Below, piece by piece: positions 43,438-51,549 of a stretch of DNA of 64,000 nucleotides; position 1 is the stretch's first letter; each line of letters opens with the position of its first letter. The notes beneath the pieces are model-generated. The model saw only the letters and a list, made by a program, of their open reading frames with translations. It was not told the origin of the DNA and did no database searches. Origin of the DNA: SHWB01 sp050246875 (GTDB lineage Bacteria > Pseudomonadota > Alphaproteobacteria > UBA6615); the NCBI GenBank assembly GCA_050246875.1, contig JBFWVF010000004.1, positions 248,001 to 312,000 on the forward strand, given 5' to 3'. The position numbers and the translations under genes are program-made.

Positions 43438-44001
43438 TCAGCCGATGCGAAGGTGGGTGTCGTCGAGGAAAGTGTACTCGGGCACGGGCAGGTTCTTCGG
43501 CGCCGGGCCCTGCCGGATGCGTCCGGAGGTGTCGTAGTGCGAGCCGTGGCAGGGGCAGAACCAGCCGCCGAAGTCACCCTTGTTTTCGGTCGCCTTCTGG
43601 CCCAGCGGTACGCAGCCGAGATGGGTGCAGACGCCCACCACCACCAGCCACTGCTTCTTGTCCTCGTGGACGCGGACGGCGTCGGTCTGCGGGTCGCGCA
43701 GGTCGCCGGCCGGCACCGCCTCGGCGGCGGCGATCTCGGCCGCTGTACGATGGCGGATGAAGACCGGCTTGCCGCGCCACTTGACGGTGATCGACTGGCC
43801 CTCGGCGACGCCGGAGATATCGACCTCGGTCGAGGCCAGCGCCAGCACGTCGGCCGACGGGCTCATCGAGGAGATGAATGGCCAGATGGCCGTCGCCGCG
43901 CCGATGGCGCCGAAGGCGCCCGCGGCCAGAAAGATGAAATCGCGCCGGCCTTCGTCATGCCCGGCCGCACCGTGGCCGGCGTTCGCCGCCTGGTCCGTCA
44001 T
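43438..44001 (-). CDS. petA: Rieske iron-sulfur protein of the bc1 complex
   Basis: 187 aa from ATG 44001. A twin-Arg signal-anchor (GRRDFIFLAAGAFGAIGAATAIWP) and the 2Fe-2S site CTHLGC ... CPCHGSHYD. Both His and both Cys pairs and the disulfide Cys are intact. It shuttles electrons from ubiquinol to cytochrome c1. First gene of petABC; its promoter should lie in the 284-bp gap shared with divergent hemF. Confidence 0.96.
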   Translation of the reverse strand: MTDQAANAGHGAAGHDEGRRDFIFLAAGAFGAIGAATAIWPFISSMSPSADVLALASTEVDISGVAEGQSITVKWRGKPVFIRHRTAAEIAAAEAVPAGDLRDPQTDAVRVHEDKKQWLVVVGVCTHLGCVPLGQKATENKGDFGGWFCPCHGSHYDTSGRIRQGPAPKNLPVPEYTFLDDTHLRIG

Positions 44002-44159
44002 AACCGACCCGTCCCTTCCCCTGCCGACGGGGCGCTGGCCCCCGCGGCACACTAGCCGGGGGACCCCGGCCAGCAATGTGACACCGTGACGCACAAATCG
44101 TCCGAAAGGCCGCCCGGCGCAACTTTCGCCGCGCCCGCCGGCCTGTCCGGCCGCCCGCC

Positions 44160-44165
44160 TATAAT
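44160..44165 (+). promoter_or_regulatory. Consensus -10 hexamer (TATAAT) of hemF
   Basis: TATAAT is exact. No TTGACA-like -35 is present at 16-18 bp, suggesting an activator-dependent promoter. Starting about 7 nt downstream would give a leader of roughly 113 nt containing the nested hairpin at 44216-44263. Confidence 0.5.
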
Positions 44166-44215
44166 CGATTGCACCCGGCTTTGCCAGAGGGGCTGCGGTT
44201 GCGCTGCATCACGGC

Positions 44216-44263
44216 GCGTGGCGCGATCCGTGCCAGTGTACGGATTCAACGTGCGCGCCACGC
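44216..44263 (+). promoter_or_regulatory. Nested inverted repeat in the hemF leader
   Basis: Outer arms GCGTGGCGCG (44216-44225) and CGCGCCACGC (44254-44263) are exact complements. Inner arms ATCCGT (44226-44231) and ACGGAT (44240-44245) are also exact, around an 8-nt loop, with an 8-nt bulge on the 3' side. It ends 22 nt before the hemF ATG and could be a leader RNA switch or an operator. Confidence 0.5.
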
Positions 44264-44285
44264 GACTCCAGACGAACGGATCGAA

Positions 44286-45200
44286 ATGACCGAGACTGCC
44301 ACCGACGCCGCCCGCCGCCCGCCGGCCACCGCCACGCCGCTGCCCGAGGCGGCGGAACTGGCCCGCCGCAAGGACGCTGCCGCCGCGTGGTTCGCCGCGT
44401 TGCGCGACCGCATCTGCGCCGCCTTCGAGTCGCTGGAGGATGCCCATGCCGGGGCGATGAAGGACCGCGCGCCCGGCCGCTTCGCCCGAACCGACTGGCA
44501 GCGCCCCGAGGGCGGCGGCGGCACCATGGCGCTGCTGCGCGGCGGCCGCGTGTTCGAGAAGGTCGGGGTCAATATCTCGGTCGTCGACGGCACCTTCTCC
44601 GAGGCGTTCCGCCGGCAGATCCCGGGCGCGCAGCACGACGGCCGCTTCTGGGCCGCCGGCATCTCGCTGGTCGCCCATATGCAGTCGCCGCGCGTGCCGG
44701 CGGTGCACATGAACACGCGCCACATCGTCACCGGGCGGGCCTGGTTCGGCGGCGGCGCCGACCTCAACGCGCCGCTGCCCGACGCGCGCGACACGGCCGA
44801 CTTCCATGCCGCCTTCCGCACCGCCTGCGACGGCTTCGATCCGGGCTGGTACGCGCGCTTCAAGGCGTGGTGCGACGAATACTTCTTCATCCCCCATCGT
44901 GGCGTGGCGCGCGGCGAGGGCGGCATCTTCTACGACTGGCACGACACCGGCGACTGGGCCCGCGACTTCGCCTTCACGCAGGCCGTGGGCGAAGCCTTTC
45001 TCGACGTCTATCCGCGCCTGGTCGCCCGCCGCATGGACGAGGCATGGAGCGAGGCGGAGCGTGCCACCCAGCTCGCCTATCGCGGCCGCTACGCCGAGTT
45101 CAACCTGCTCTACGACCGCGGCACCCAGTTCGGTCTGCGCACCGGCGGCAACGTCGAGGCGATCCTCATGTCGCTGCCGCCGGTGGCAACGTGGGCGTGA
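44286..45200 (+). CDS. hemF: Oxygen-dependent coproporphyrinogen III oxidase
   Basis: 304 aa from ATG 44286. Converts coproporphyrinogen III to protoporphyrinogen IX with O2. WQRPEGGGGTMALLRGGRVFEKVGVNIS, FWAAGISLVAHMQSPRVPAVHMNTRHI, WFGGGADLNAP, HRGVARGEGGIFYDW, YRGRYAEFNLLYDRGTQFGLRTGGNVEAILMSLPP are diagnostic. The N-terminal 30 residues are extra and Pro/Ala-rich. Divergent from petABC, linking haem supply to a haem protein complex. The stop lies in a short palindrome with the convergent gene. Confidence 0.96.
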   Translation: MTETATDAARRPPATATPLPEAAELARRKDAAAAWFAALRDRICAAFESLEDAHAGAMKDRAPGRFARTDWQRPEGGGGTMALLRGGRVFEKVGVNISVVDGTFSEAFRRQIPGAQHDGRFWAAGISLVAHMQSPRVPAVHMNTRHIVTGRAWFGGGADLNAPLPDARDTADFHAAFRTACDGFDPGWYARFKAWCDEYFFIPHRGVARGEGGIFYDWHDTGDWARDFAFTQAVGEAFLDVYPRLVARRMDEAWSEAERATQLAYRGRYAEFNLLYDRGTQFGLRTGGNVEAILMSLPPVATWA

Positions 45201-45219
45201 CGCCGTGCACGGTGCGTCA
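45198..45219. terminator. Short palindrome spanning the hemF/DUF1398 convergent stops
   Basis: TGACGC and GCGTCA enclose CGTGCACG-type palindromic sequence; the two outer ends are the stop codons of the two convergent genes. It may serve as a bidirectional terminator but has no T-run. Confidence 0.35.
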
Positions 45220-45633
45220 TCCGGCGCCGGGGAACATCTCCACATGCGTCTCGCCGGTGCGGCCGTAGTAGACGGCGCGGCGGCCGGCCAGCGAGACGTG
45301 GTAGCCGACACAGCCCGCCTGCGCGATGCGGGCGCAGAACTGCCTGTAGTCGAGCCCGCCGGCCTGAATCTCGCGCAGGGCGCGGTCGACGCCGGCGGCC
45401 GAGAACGCGGTTTGCGGCGCCGCCTCGAGCAGCGCCCCCGCGGTGACGAGCGAGCGGCCGTCGGGCAGGTAGTAGGTCTTTTCGGCGCGGCTGAGATCCG
45501 CGTGGTAGCGCTCGACGCCGGCCTGCGCCAGCAGGCCCAGCACCTGCGGAAAGGTCAGCCGGCCCTCGTCGGAGCCGGCGGTGCATTCGCGCGCCGCAGC
45601 CGCGGCGTCGGCACCCATCGTCATCGTGTCCAT
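45217..45633 (-). CDS. DUF1398 family protein (YbcV-like)
   Basis: 138 aa; ATG 45633 follows AAGGAGA. The DUF1398 pattern is seen in LTFPQVLGLLAQAGVERYHADLSRAEKTYYLPDGRSLV and REIQAGGLDYRQFCARIAQAGCVGYHVSLAGRRAVYYGRTGETHVE, in which the YHADL and YHVSL halves look like a duplication. Relatives include a prophage-borne E. coli protein of unknown role. It follows the MarR gene by 44 bp on the same strand and should be under its control. Confidence 0.85.
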   Translation of the reverse strand: MDTMTMGADAAAAARECTAGSDEGRLTFPQVLGLLAQAGVERYHADLSRAEKTYYLPDGRSLVTAGALLEAAPQTAFSAAGVDRALREIQAGGLDYRQFCARIAQAGCVGYHVSLAGRRAVYYGRTGETHVEMFPGAG

Positions 45634-45677
45634 GGTGGTCTCCTTCGTTTCCGAATGTGGCCGAACGGGGTACGGCG

Positions 45678-46148
45678 TCAGTCGACGGGCACGGCCTTGA
45701 GGCCGTGGTGACGGACGAGGGACTTGAGGGTCGCTTCCAGCGCGGCGCGCTCGGCGGCCCCCAGATGGGCGAAGAACTCGGCGTCGTTGCCGTCTGCCAG
45801 CGCCGCCAGCTCGGGCACGAGGCGGCGCCCGGCGGCCGTCAGCGCGAGGCTCCGGCGGCGGCCGTCGGCCGCATCCGGCGCGCGCACCAGCAGCCCCTTC
45901 GCGGCAAGCCGGTCGGCCAGCTTCGAGATGGCCCCGCGCGTCATGCCGAGGCGCCCGGCGACGTCGCTCGGGATCAGGGCGCCGTCCCACAACTCGCGCA
46001 GCACCACCCACTCCGCCGCCGTCGCGTCGCGCCCCGCGAGCCTGCGGGCGAAGCCGTGCGAGACGTGGTTGGACACGAAACGCAGCCAGTAGCCGAGATG
46101 AGCTTCGAGTGGGCTGACGGCTTCGGCGGGCGGCATGGCCATCTCCAT
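45678..46148 (-). CDS. MarR-family regulator
   Basis: 156 aa; ATG 46148 (46142 is the alternative). HTH DVAGRLGMTRGAISKLADRLAAKGLL and the wing APDAADGRRRSLALTAAG are typical, with helical dimerisation ends. The promoter directly upstream lies inside a 14-bp-arm inverted repeat, so autorepression is very likely. It probably controls the following DUF1398 gene and perhaps the divergent secreted-protein genes. Ligand unknown. Confidence 0.9.
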   Translation of the reverse strand: MEMAMPPAEAVSPLEAHLGYWLRFVSNHVSHGFARRLAGRDATAAEWVVLRELWDGALIPSDVAGRLGMTRGAISKLADRLAAKGLLVRAPDAADGRRRSLALTAAGRRLVPELAALADGNDAEFFAHLGAAERAALEATLKSLVRHHGLKAVPVD

Positions 46149-46151
46149 TGA

Positions 46152-46189
46152 TTGACATGGAAACTATACCAGGAAAGTTTCCTTGTCAA
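46152..46189 (-). promoter_or_regulatory. MarR operator overlapping its own promoter
   Basis: TTGACATGGAAACT (46152-46165) and AGTTTCCTTGTCAA (46176-46189) are inverted copies matching at 13 of 14 positions, 10 bp apart. On the minus strand the far arm supplies TTGACA (46184-46189) and TATAGT lies at 46163-46168, 15 bp further on. Binding would block RNA polymerase. Confidence 0.65.
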
Positions 46190-46300
46190 CTACTTGCCGG
46201 GGGCCGGCCACGGCGCGGCCCGGTTGGCCCGGCCGCGCGGCGGGCGCTACACTCGCCGTATCGGGCGGCCCGGGGGGCGCGCCGGGGGAGGTTTCGGGCC

Positions 46301-46846
46301 ATGCGTGCAGTCCTGTCGGCCCTGTCGGGCGCCCTGCTGATGCTGCTGGTGGCGGCGCCGGCGCCGGTTTCGGCGCAGCAACTGGGCATCGCCGCGTTCT
46401 ATGGCCGCTTCCAGGGCTCGGGCGTCGCCGAGAACGCCGATTCGCTCTATTTCGGCGTCACCGTGCGCGACTTCGACGTCGCCATCGGCGCCGACGGGGC
46501 CGGCTTCTACGTCGAATGGACGACGGTGATCCGCGGCGGCGGCGACCCGGCGAAGCCCGAGATCCGCCGACGCACCGACCGCATGGTCTTCGCGCCCGCC
46601 GGCAACGCCAATGTCTGGCACGCGACGCCGCCGGGCAATCCGTGGGGCGATGGCATCGCCTGGGCGAAGCTGGACAAGCAGACGCTGACCGTCACCGTCA
46701 TGCGCGTCACCGAGGACGGCGGCTGGACCGTGCAGAGCTATGCGCGCACGCTGACGGGAACCGGCATGGAGCTGGATTTCTTTGTCGTGCATGACGGCGA
46801 GGCGCAGCGCCACGTCAAGGGCCGGCTGGTCAAGGTCGCCGGCTGA
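46301..46846 (+). CDS. Secreted protein, unknown function (paralogue A)
   Basis: 181 aa; ATG 46301 follows GGGGGAGG. Signal peptide RAVLSALSGALLMLLVAAPAPVSA, cleavage near AQQ. The mature domain (about 155 aa) begins AFYGRFQGSGVAENADS and continues as beta strands: VTVRDFDVAIGADG, GFYVEWTTVIRGG, RRTDRMVFAPAG, KQTLTVTVMRVTEDGG, MELDFFVVHDGEAQRHVKGRLVKV. This suggests a single beta-barrel or lipocalin-like domain, which is only an impression. The next gene is its paralogue, 31 bp downstream. Confidence 0.75.
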   Translation: MRAVLSALSGALLMLLVAAPAPVSAQQLGIAAFYGRFQGSGVAENADSLYFGVTVRDFDVAIGADGAGFYVEWTTVIRGGGDPAKPEIRRRTDRMVFAPAGNANVWHATPPGNPWGDGIAWAKLDKQTLTVTVMRVTEDGGWTVQSYARTLTGTGMELDFFVVHDGEAQRHVKGRLVKVAG

Positions 46847-46877
46847 ACCGCAACCGCAAGGCCCGCAGGACCGCCCC

Positions 46878-47477
46878 ATGCCCCGCCCCACACGCCGCGC
46901 CGCCCCCGCCCTCCTTTCCTTCGCCGTCCTTGCGCTCGCCCTTCTTGCCATGCCCGCCCCAGCAACGGCGGAAGACGCCAAGCTGTCGCGCTTCTTCGGT
47001 GCCTTCGTCGGCAGCGGCACGGCGACCCGCATGGACGACAAGTCGACCGAGAAGCGCGACCTCGACGTCACTATCAAGCCGTTCAAGAAGGACGGCTTCA
47101 CCATTGCCTGGATCACCGTGATGCGCGGCGCCGACGGCGAGCGAGGCGGCGACGACGTGCGGCGGCGCGCCGTCGAGGAGGACTTCCTGCCGTACGAGGA
47201 CGGCCGGCCGGGCGTCTATGTGCTGGCGCCGCGCGGCGGGCTGTTCCAGAAGAGCGAGCTGCCGAACCCGATGAAGGGCGAGCCGATGCGCTGGGCCGCC
47301 ATCAGCGGCGACACGCTGACCGTCTCGTCGATGGCGCTGACGCCCGAGGGCGACGCCGAACTGCAGATCTACCACCGCACGCTGACGGCCAAGGGCATGA
47401 CGGTGCAGTTCCTGCGCCTGGAAAACGAGACCGTGATGCTGCGGCTGGCCGGCGAACTGACGCGGACACAGCCCTAG
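46878..47477 (+). CDS. Secreted protein, unknown function (paralogue B)
   Basis: 199 aa from ATG 46878. Signal peptide ALLSFAVLALALLAMPAPATA. The mature domain parallels paralogue A strand for strand: FFGAFVGSGTATRMDD, RDLDVTIKPFKKDGFTIAWITVMRG, DDVRRRAVEEDFLP, DTLTVSSMALTPEGDAELQIYHRTLTAKGMTVQFLRLENETVMLRLAGEL. The G-F-GSG opening, the RR..(D/E) segment and the final strand pair are the shared core. Tandem duplication is clear. No active-site-like cluster is visible; substrate binding or envelope maintenance is possible. Confidence 0.75.
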   Translation: MPRPTRRAAPALLSFAVLALALLAMPAPATAEDAKLSRFFGAFVGSGTATRMDDKSTEKRDLDVTIKPFKKDGFTIAWITVMRGADGERGGDDVRRRAVEEDFLPYEDGRPGVYVLAPRGGLFQKSELPNPMKGEPMRWAAISGDTLTVSSMALTPEGDAELQIYHRTLTAKGMTVQFLRLENETVMLRLAGELTRTQP

Positions 47478-47569
47478 GCGCCGTGGCGGACGGCAGGAGG
47501 CTGGTCTAGACTCGCGGGCGTTCGCGCGGACCGACCGCCCGCCGGCCGCGCCACGGGGGGAGACCGTCC

Positions 47570-47884
47570 ATGCGGCGCAACGCCAGAACCGTCCTTGCCG
47601 CCGCGGCCCTCGCCGCGGTCCTTGCCGGCGCCGCCTGCGTGCCGGCCGTCTCGGCCGTCGGCCAGATCCTCAGCACCGTCTCGGCGCTCATCGATTTCTC
47701 GAACGCCTTCAACCGCCAGCGCATGGTGCAGCGCGACGCGCCGCAGAACCGCGTTGCCACCGTCTGCACGACCGAGATCGGCCAGTGCCCGCTGGCCTCG
47801 CCGCAGATCGAGGGGCTGATCTGCCAGTGCACCACCGACAAGGGCAACCTCGTCGACGGCAAGACGGCAAAGACAGGAACGTAG
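47570..47884 (+). CDS. Small lipoprotein, unknown function
   Basis: 104 aa. The signal peptide ends in lipobox LAGAAC; the mature 82 residues contain AVGQILSTVSALIDFSNAFNRQRMVQRD, a likely amphipathic helix, and a C-terminal segment with four Cys (VATVCTTEIGQCPLAS, LICQCTTD) that could make two disulfides. Unrecognised. A GGGGGGAG ribosome site and a CTAGAC -10-like string about 60 bp upstream suggest its own transcript. Confidence 0.7.
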   Translation: MRRNARTVLAAAALAAVLAGAACVPAVSAVGQILSTVSALIDFSNAFNRQRMVQRDAPQNRVATVCTTEIGQCPLASPQIEGLICQCTTDKGNLVDGKTAKTGT

Positions 47885-47911
47885 CGGGCAGCGGCTCCCT
47901 GCGATTTCGTA

Positions 47912-47930
47912 CCTCTCCCAAACGGAGAGG
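47912..47930. terminator. Hairpin between convergent lipoprotein and cca genes
   Basis: CCTCTCC and GGAGAGG form a perfect 7-bp stem with loop CAAAC in a 59-bp convergent gap. It can serve transcripts from both sides; the T-run is poor. Confidence 0.5.
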
Positions 47931-47943
47931 AAAGTCGTTACGC

Positions 47944-49218
47944 CTACCCCGTTCCCGCCAATTCCCGCAGCTTCGCGAGGCAATCCTCGCGGCCGGCAGC
48001 GAAATCGCCCTCGATCCACCAGCGCTCGACGGCGGCGACGAGGCGGCCGACCTCGGGGCCGGGTGCGACGCCGAGGGCGAGCACATCGGCGCCGCGCACC
48101 GGCGGCGACGGTACGGCCCAGCGTTCCGGCAGGTCGAGCAGCGCGCGCCAGCCCTCGGCGGCGCGCCGGTGCTGTGCCGCGCCCGCTGCCACCGATGCCG
48201 CCCAGGCGAGCAACACGCGATCGCGCCATGTCGCCGGGCCACAGCGGTAGAGCGTCGCCCGCGCGGCCCGTTCGCCGGCCTCGGGCGACGGCCGGCCGGC
48301 CGGCTGCAGCATGTCGGCAAGGCGCTCGCGCTCGCGTGTCGACAGGCGCAGGCGGATGGCCACGCTATCGGCGGTGTCGGCGTCTGCGCCGAGCAGCGCC
48401 GCGAGGCGCCGCACCGCGTCGCCACCGTCGCTGACGCCCTCGACCGTCACCAGCGCGGCGACGAGGTCGAGCGATGCCGCCTCGGGCAGCAGCACGGCGA
48501 GGACGCCGGCTTCGCGCATCAGCCGCAGTGCCGGCAGCGGGTCGGGCGCGGCGAGCAGGCGCAGCGTCTCCTTCGCCACGCGCTCGGCCGACAGGGTTGG
48601 CAGCAGATGGGCGAGGCGGCCACAGGCGGCGAGGCCCTCCGGGTCGGGCGGAACGCGGCCGTAATGGGCGTGGAAGCGGAAGAAGCGCAGCAGCCGCAGC
48701 ACGTCCTCGCGGATGCGCCGCTCGGCCTCGCCGACAAAGCGCACGTGGCCGGCGCGCAGGTCGGCGAGGCCGCCGACCGGGTCGTAGACATCGCCTTCCG
48801 GCGACAGGAACAGCGCGTTCATCGTCAGGTCGCGGCGCTCGGCGTCGGCCCGCCAGTCGTCGGTGAACGCGACATCGGCGTGGCGGCCCTTGGGATTGAC
48901 GTCGACGCGCAGCGTGGTGATCTCGAACGGCGTACCTTCGGCGACCGCCGTGACCGTGCCGTGTTCGATGCCGGTGGGAATGGCGCGGATGCCGGCGGCG
49001 GCGAGCCTTGCCGTCACGTCCTCGGGCAGCAGCGCCGTGGCGATGTCGACCTCGCCGACCGGGCGGCCGAGCAGCGCGTCACGCACGCAGCCGCCGACGA
49101 AGAGGGCAATGGGGGCCTCTCGCCCGCCGGAGCGGTCGGCGGCGAGCGCCGCCATCACCGCTCGCAAGACCGGCTGCGTCATCCACGGCTGCACCGGGAT
49201 GCGCAGGACGGGCGTCAT
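47944..49218 (-). CDS. cca: CCA tRNA nucleotidyltransferase/poly(A) polymerase family
   Basis: 424 aa class II nucleotidyltransferase. ALFVGGCVRDALLGRPVGEVDIATALLPEDV holds the GG and D-x-D-type catalytic motifs (EVDIATAL). RRDLTMNALFLSPEGDVYDPVGGLADLRAGHVRFVG and RIREDVLRLLRFFRFHAHYG are the neck helix and RNA-binding signatures. It adds CCA to tRNA 3' ends. It lies after the NUDIX and DUF1285 genes on the same strand, the usual alphaproteobacterial cluster. Confidence 0.93.
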   Translation of the reverse strand: MTPVLRIPVQPWMTQPVLRAVMAALAADRSGGREAPIALFVGGCVRDALLGRPVGEVDIATALLPEDVTARLAAAGIRAIPTGIEHGTVTAVAEGTPFEITTLRVDVNPKGRHADVAFTDDWRADAERRDLTMNALFLSPEGDVYDPVGGLADLRAGHVRFVGEAERRIREDVLRLLRFFRFHAHYGRVPPDPEGLAACGRLAHLLPTLSAERVAKETLRLLAAPDPLPALRLMREAGVLAVLLPEAASLDLVAALVTVEGVSDGGDAVRRLAALLGADADTADSVAIRLRLSTRERERLADMLQPAGRPSPEAGERAARATLYRCGPATWRDRVLLAWAASVAAGAAQHRRAAEGWRALLDLPERWAVPSPPVRGADVLALGVAPGPEVGRLVAAVERWWIEGDFAAGREDCLAKLRELAGTG

Positions 49219-49231
49219 CGCACAACGCCGA

Positions 49232-49867
49232 TCATGCGTGCTGCGCGGAACCGGTCAGCACCTCATAGAGGTTGACCAGCATGCCGGCGGTGGCGCCCCA
49301 GATGTAGCGGTCCTGCCAGGGCAGTACCCAGAACTGGCGCGGCTTGCCGGCGATCTCGCGGCTGTGGCGCTCATGGTTGGCGGCGTCGAGCACGAAGGCC
49401 AGCGGCACCTCGAAGGCTTCCGCCACCTCGGTCATGTCGATCGCCAGTTCGAAAGGTGGCGAGACGACGCCGACGATCGGCGTCACCTCGTAGCCGGTCC
49501 GCACCTCGTAGGTGTCGAGGCGGCCGACGACCTCAACCGTCTCGGGCGGCAGGCCGATCTCCTCGCGCGCCTCGCGCAGCGCCGCGTGCTCGGGCGAACG
49601 GTCGGCCGGCTCGATGCGGCCGCCGGGAAAGCTGATCTGGCCGGCGTGGTCGCGCAGGCTCGGCGAGCGCTGCGTCAGCAGCACGGTGTAGCCGTCGTCG
49701 CGGGCGACCAGCGGCACCAGCACGGCGGCGGGCACCAGCGGCCCGGCCGGGCGGAACTCGTCGCCCGCCAGCGTGTGGTCGCCGCGGCGGCCGAGCCGGC
49801 CGCTGCCGCGCCGGCCGCGTTCGGCCTGCGCCGCGGCGATGCGGGCAACGAGCTGGTCGCGTGTCAT
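49232..49867 (-). CDS. NUDIX hydrolase, CoA pyrophosphatase type
   Basis: 211 aa if it starts at ATG 49867 (MTRDQLVARI); an in-frame ATG at 49903 overlapping the upstream stop is equally possible, and neither has a strong ribosome site. A complete Nudix box, GGRIEPADRSPEHAALREAREEIGL, with REAREE for Mg binding, and just before it LLTQRSPSLRDHAGQISFPGG, the UPF0035 signature of CoA diphosphatases. It hydrolyses CoA or acyl-CoA to 3'-phospho-AMP and phosphopantetheine. It is followed by cca 13 bp later. Confidence 0.9.
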   Translation of the reverse strand: MTRDQLVARIAAAQAERGRRGSGRLGRRGDHTLAGDEFRPAGPLVPAAVLVPLVARDDGYTVLLTQRSPSLRDHAGQISFPGGRIEPADRSPEHAALREAREEIGLPPETVEVVGRLDTYEVRTGYEVTPIVGVVSPPFELAIDMTEVAEAFEVPLAFVLDAANHERHSREIAGKPRQFWVLPWQDRYIWGATAGMLVNLYEVLTGSAQHA

Positions 49868-49892
49868 GGGCGGAACCCGTGAGGGGCTGAGA

Positions 49893-50495
49893 TCATTCGG
49901 CATCGGGACGCGGTCCCAGAGCGAAGAAGGCACCGCCGCTCCAGACGCCGAAAAGATGGGCATCGGCGCCCTCGCCGTCCACCCCCAGCCCGACCAGCTC
50001 GTAGAACACCGGCCGCGACACCAGCGCGTCGAGGCGGTCGCGCACGCGCAAATAGGGGCGCGGCTCGCCCGACTCGGGATCGGTCTCGACGCGCAGCGGA
50101 TGCTCCGGGCCGGCCGTCACGGCCTCGTCGATATTGGTGGTGAAGATGAGCACCTGGTCGCGCCCCGTGCCCGAGGCCGCGACGGCGACGGCGACGAACG
50201 GCGCGTCGTCGACGTCGATGCGGCCGCGCTCGACCGGAGTGACCAGCCAGTGCTGTCCGCTCTCGTCGCAATGCAGCACCGATGAAAAGAGCGTGACCAG
50301 CGGTTTACGCCCTATCGGCGAACCGCGATAATACCAGGTACCGTCGCGCCCGATGCGGATGTCGAAATGCCCGCAATCGACGGGCTCGCGCCGCCCACCG
50401 GCAGAAGACCGGCCAGGCGCGAGCCGGGTGGCCAGCGCACCCGGGTCGGAGGCACTTCGGTCGGCGGTGCCTCTGTTGGCGGAGCCGGTCTTCAT
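49893..50495 (-). CDS. DUF1285 family protein
   Basis: 200 aa from ATG 50495. FDIRIGRDGTWYYRGSPIGRKPLVTLFSSVLHCDESGQHWLVTPVERGRIDVDDAPFVAVAV matches DUF1285, a double-stranded beta family of unknown function always found near NUDIX and cca genes. The N-terminal 40 residues are Arg/Ser/Gly-rich and probably disordered. It diverges from moxR with 36 bp between starts and leads the DUF1285-NUDIX-cca transcript. Confidence 0.85.
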   Translation of the reverse strand: MKTGSANRGTADRSASDPGALATRLAPGRSSAGGRREPVDCGHFDIRIGRDGTWYYRGSPIGRKPLVTLFSSVLHCDESGQHWLVTPVERGRIDVDDAPFVAVAVAASGTGRDQVLIFTTNIDEAVTAGPEHPLRVETDPESGEPRPYLRVRDRLDALVSRPVFYELVGLGVDGEGADAHLFGVWSGGAFFALGPRPDAE

Positions 50496-50531
50496 GGCGG
50501 TCTGCCCGCATGGTTTCACCGGAGGGTATTC

Positions 50532-51539
50532 GTGACAACCAGTGAAATGACCCACGGTTCGGCCGCGCCGCTGCCGGCCGCCATCGACGCCGTCACCTCC
50601 GACCTCGCGCACGTGCGCGACGCTGTCGGCCGCGTCATCTTCGGCCAGGATGACGTCGTCGAACAGACGCTGGTGACGCTGCTCGCCGGCGGCCATGTGC
50701 TGCTGGTCGGCGTGCCCGGCCTCGCCAAGACGCGCCTCGTCGAGACGCTTGGCACCGTGCTCGGCCTCGACTCGCGGCGCATCCAGTGCACGCCCGACCT
50801 GATGCCGGCCGACATCCTCGGCTCCGAGGTGCTGGAGGAAGGCGAGGGCGGCCGCCGCGGCTTCCGCTTCATCAAGGGCCCGGTGTTCACCCAGCTTCTG
50901 ATGGCCGACGAAATCAACCGCGCCAGCCCGCGCACCCAGTCGGCGCTGCTGCAGGCGATGCAGGAGCACGAGGTCTCCGTCGCTGGCCGCGCCTGGCCGT
51001 TGCCGGCGCCGTTCCACGTGCTGGCGACGCAGAACCCGCTGGAGCAGGAGGGCACCTATCCCCTGCCCGAGGCGCAGCTCGACCGCTTCCTGCTGCAGAT
51101 CGATGTCGGCTACCCGGACGCCGCCGCCGAGCGGCAGATGCTGCTCGCCACCACCTTCCTCGCCGACGAGAAGCCGGCGCGGGTGATGGACGGCCCGGCC
51201 CTGCAGCGCGCCCAGCGGCTGGTGCGCGAGCTGCCGGTCGGCGAAAGCGTGCTCGACGCCATCCTCGGGCTGGTGCGCGCCGGCCGTCCCGGCCTGTCGA
51301 CCCGCGCCGACGTCGTTCGCCACATCGCCTGGGGCCCGGGACCGCGCGCCAGCCAGGCGTTGATGCTGGCGACGCGCGCCCGCGCGCTGCTGCAGGGCCG
51401 GCCGTCGCCATCTGTCGACGACGTCCTGGCGCTGGCGCCGGCGGTGCTGCGCCATCGCATGGCACTGACCTTCGCCGCGCGTGCCGACGGCATCACCATG
51501 GCGCAGGTCATCGACCTGCTCTGCGACCCGCTGCGCTGA
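50532..51539 (+). CDS. MoxR-family AAA+ ATPase
   Basis: 335 aa from GTG 50532 behind GGAGGG. Walker A GVPGLAKTRLVE, Walker B LLMADEINRASPRTQSALLQAMQE, sensor 1 FHVLATQNPLEQEGTYPLPEAQLDRF and the lid domain with VVRHIAWGPGPRASQAL. MoxR ATPases act as chaperones that load metals or remodel VWA-domain proteins. It leads a four-gene plus-strand operon with the DUF58 gene (10-bp gap) and two VWA-related membrane proteins, its presumed clients. Confidence 0.93.
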   Translation: MTTSEMTHGSAAPLPAAIDAVTSDLAHVRDAVGRVIFGQDDVVEQTLVTLLAGGHVLLVGVPGLAKTRLVETLGTVLGLDSRRIQCTPDLMPADILGSEVLEEGEGGRRGFRFIKGPVFTQLLMADEINRASPRTQSALLQAMQEHEVSVAGRAWPLPAPFHVLATQNPLEQEGTYPLPEAQLDRFLLQIDVGYPDAAAERQMLLATTFLADEKPARVMDGPALQRAQRLVRELPVGESVLDAILGLVRAGRPGLSTRADVVRHIAWGPGPRASQALMLATRARALLQGRPSPSVDDVLALAPAVLRHRMALTFAARADGITMAQVIDLLCDPLR

Positions 51540-51549
51540 GCCGCCGCCC

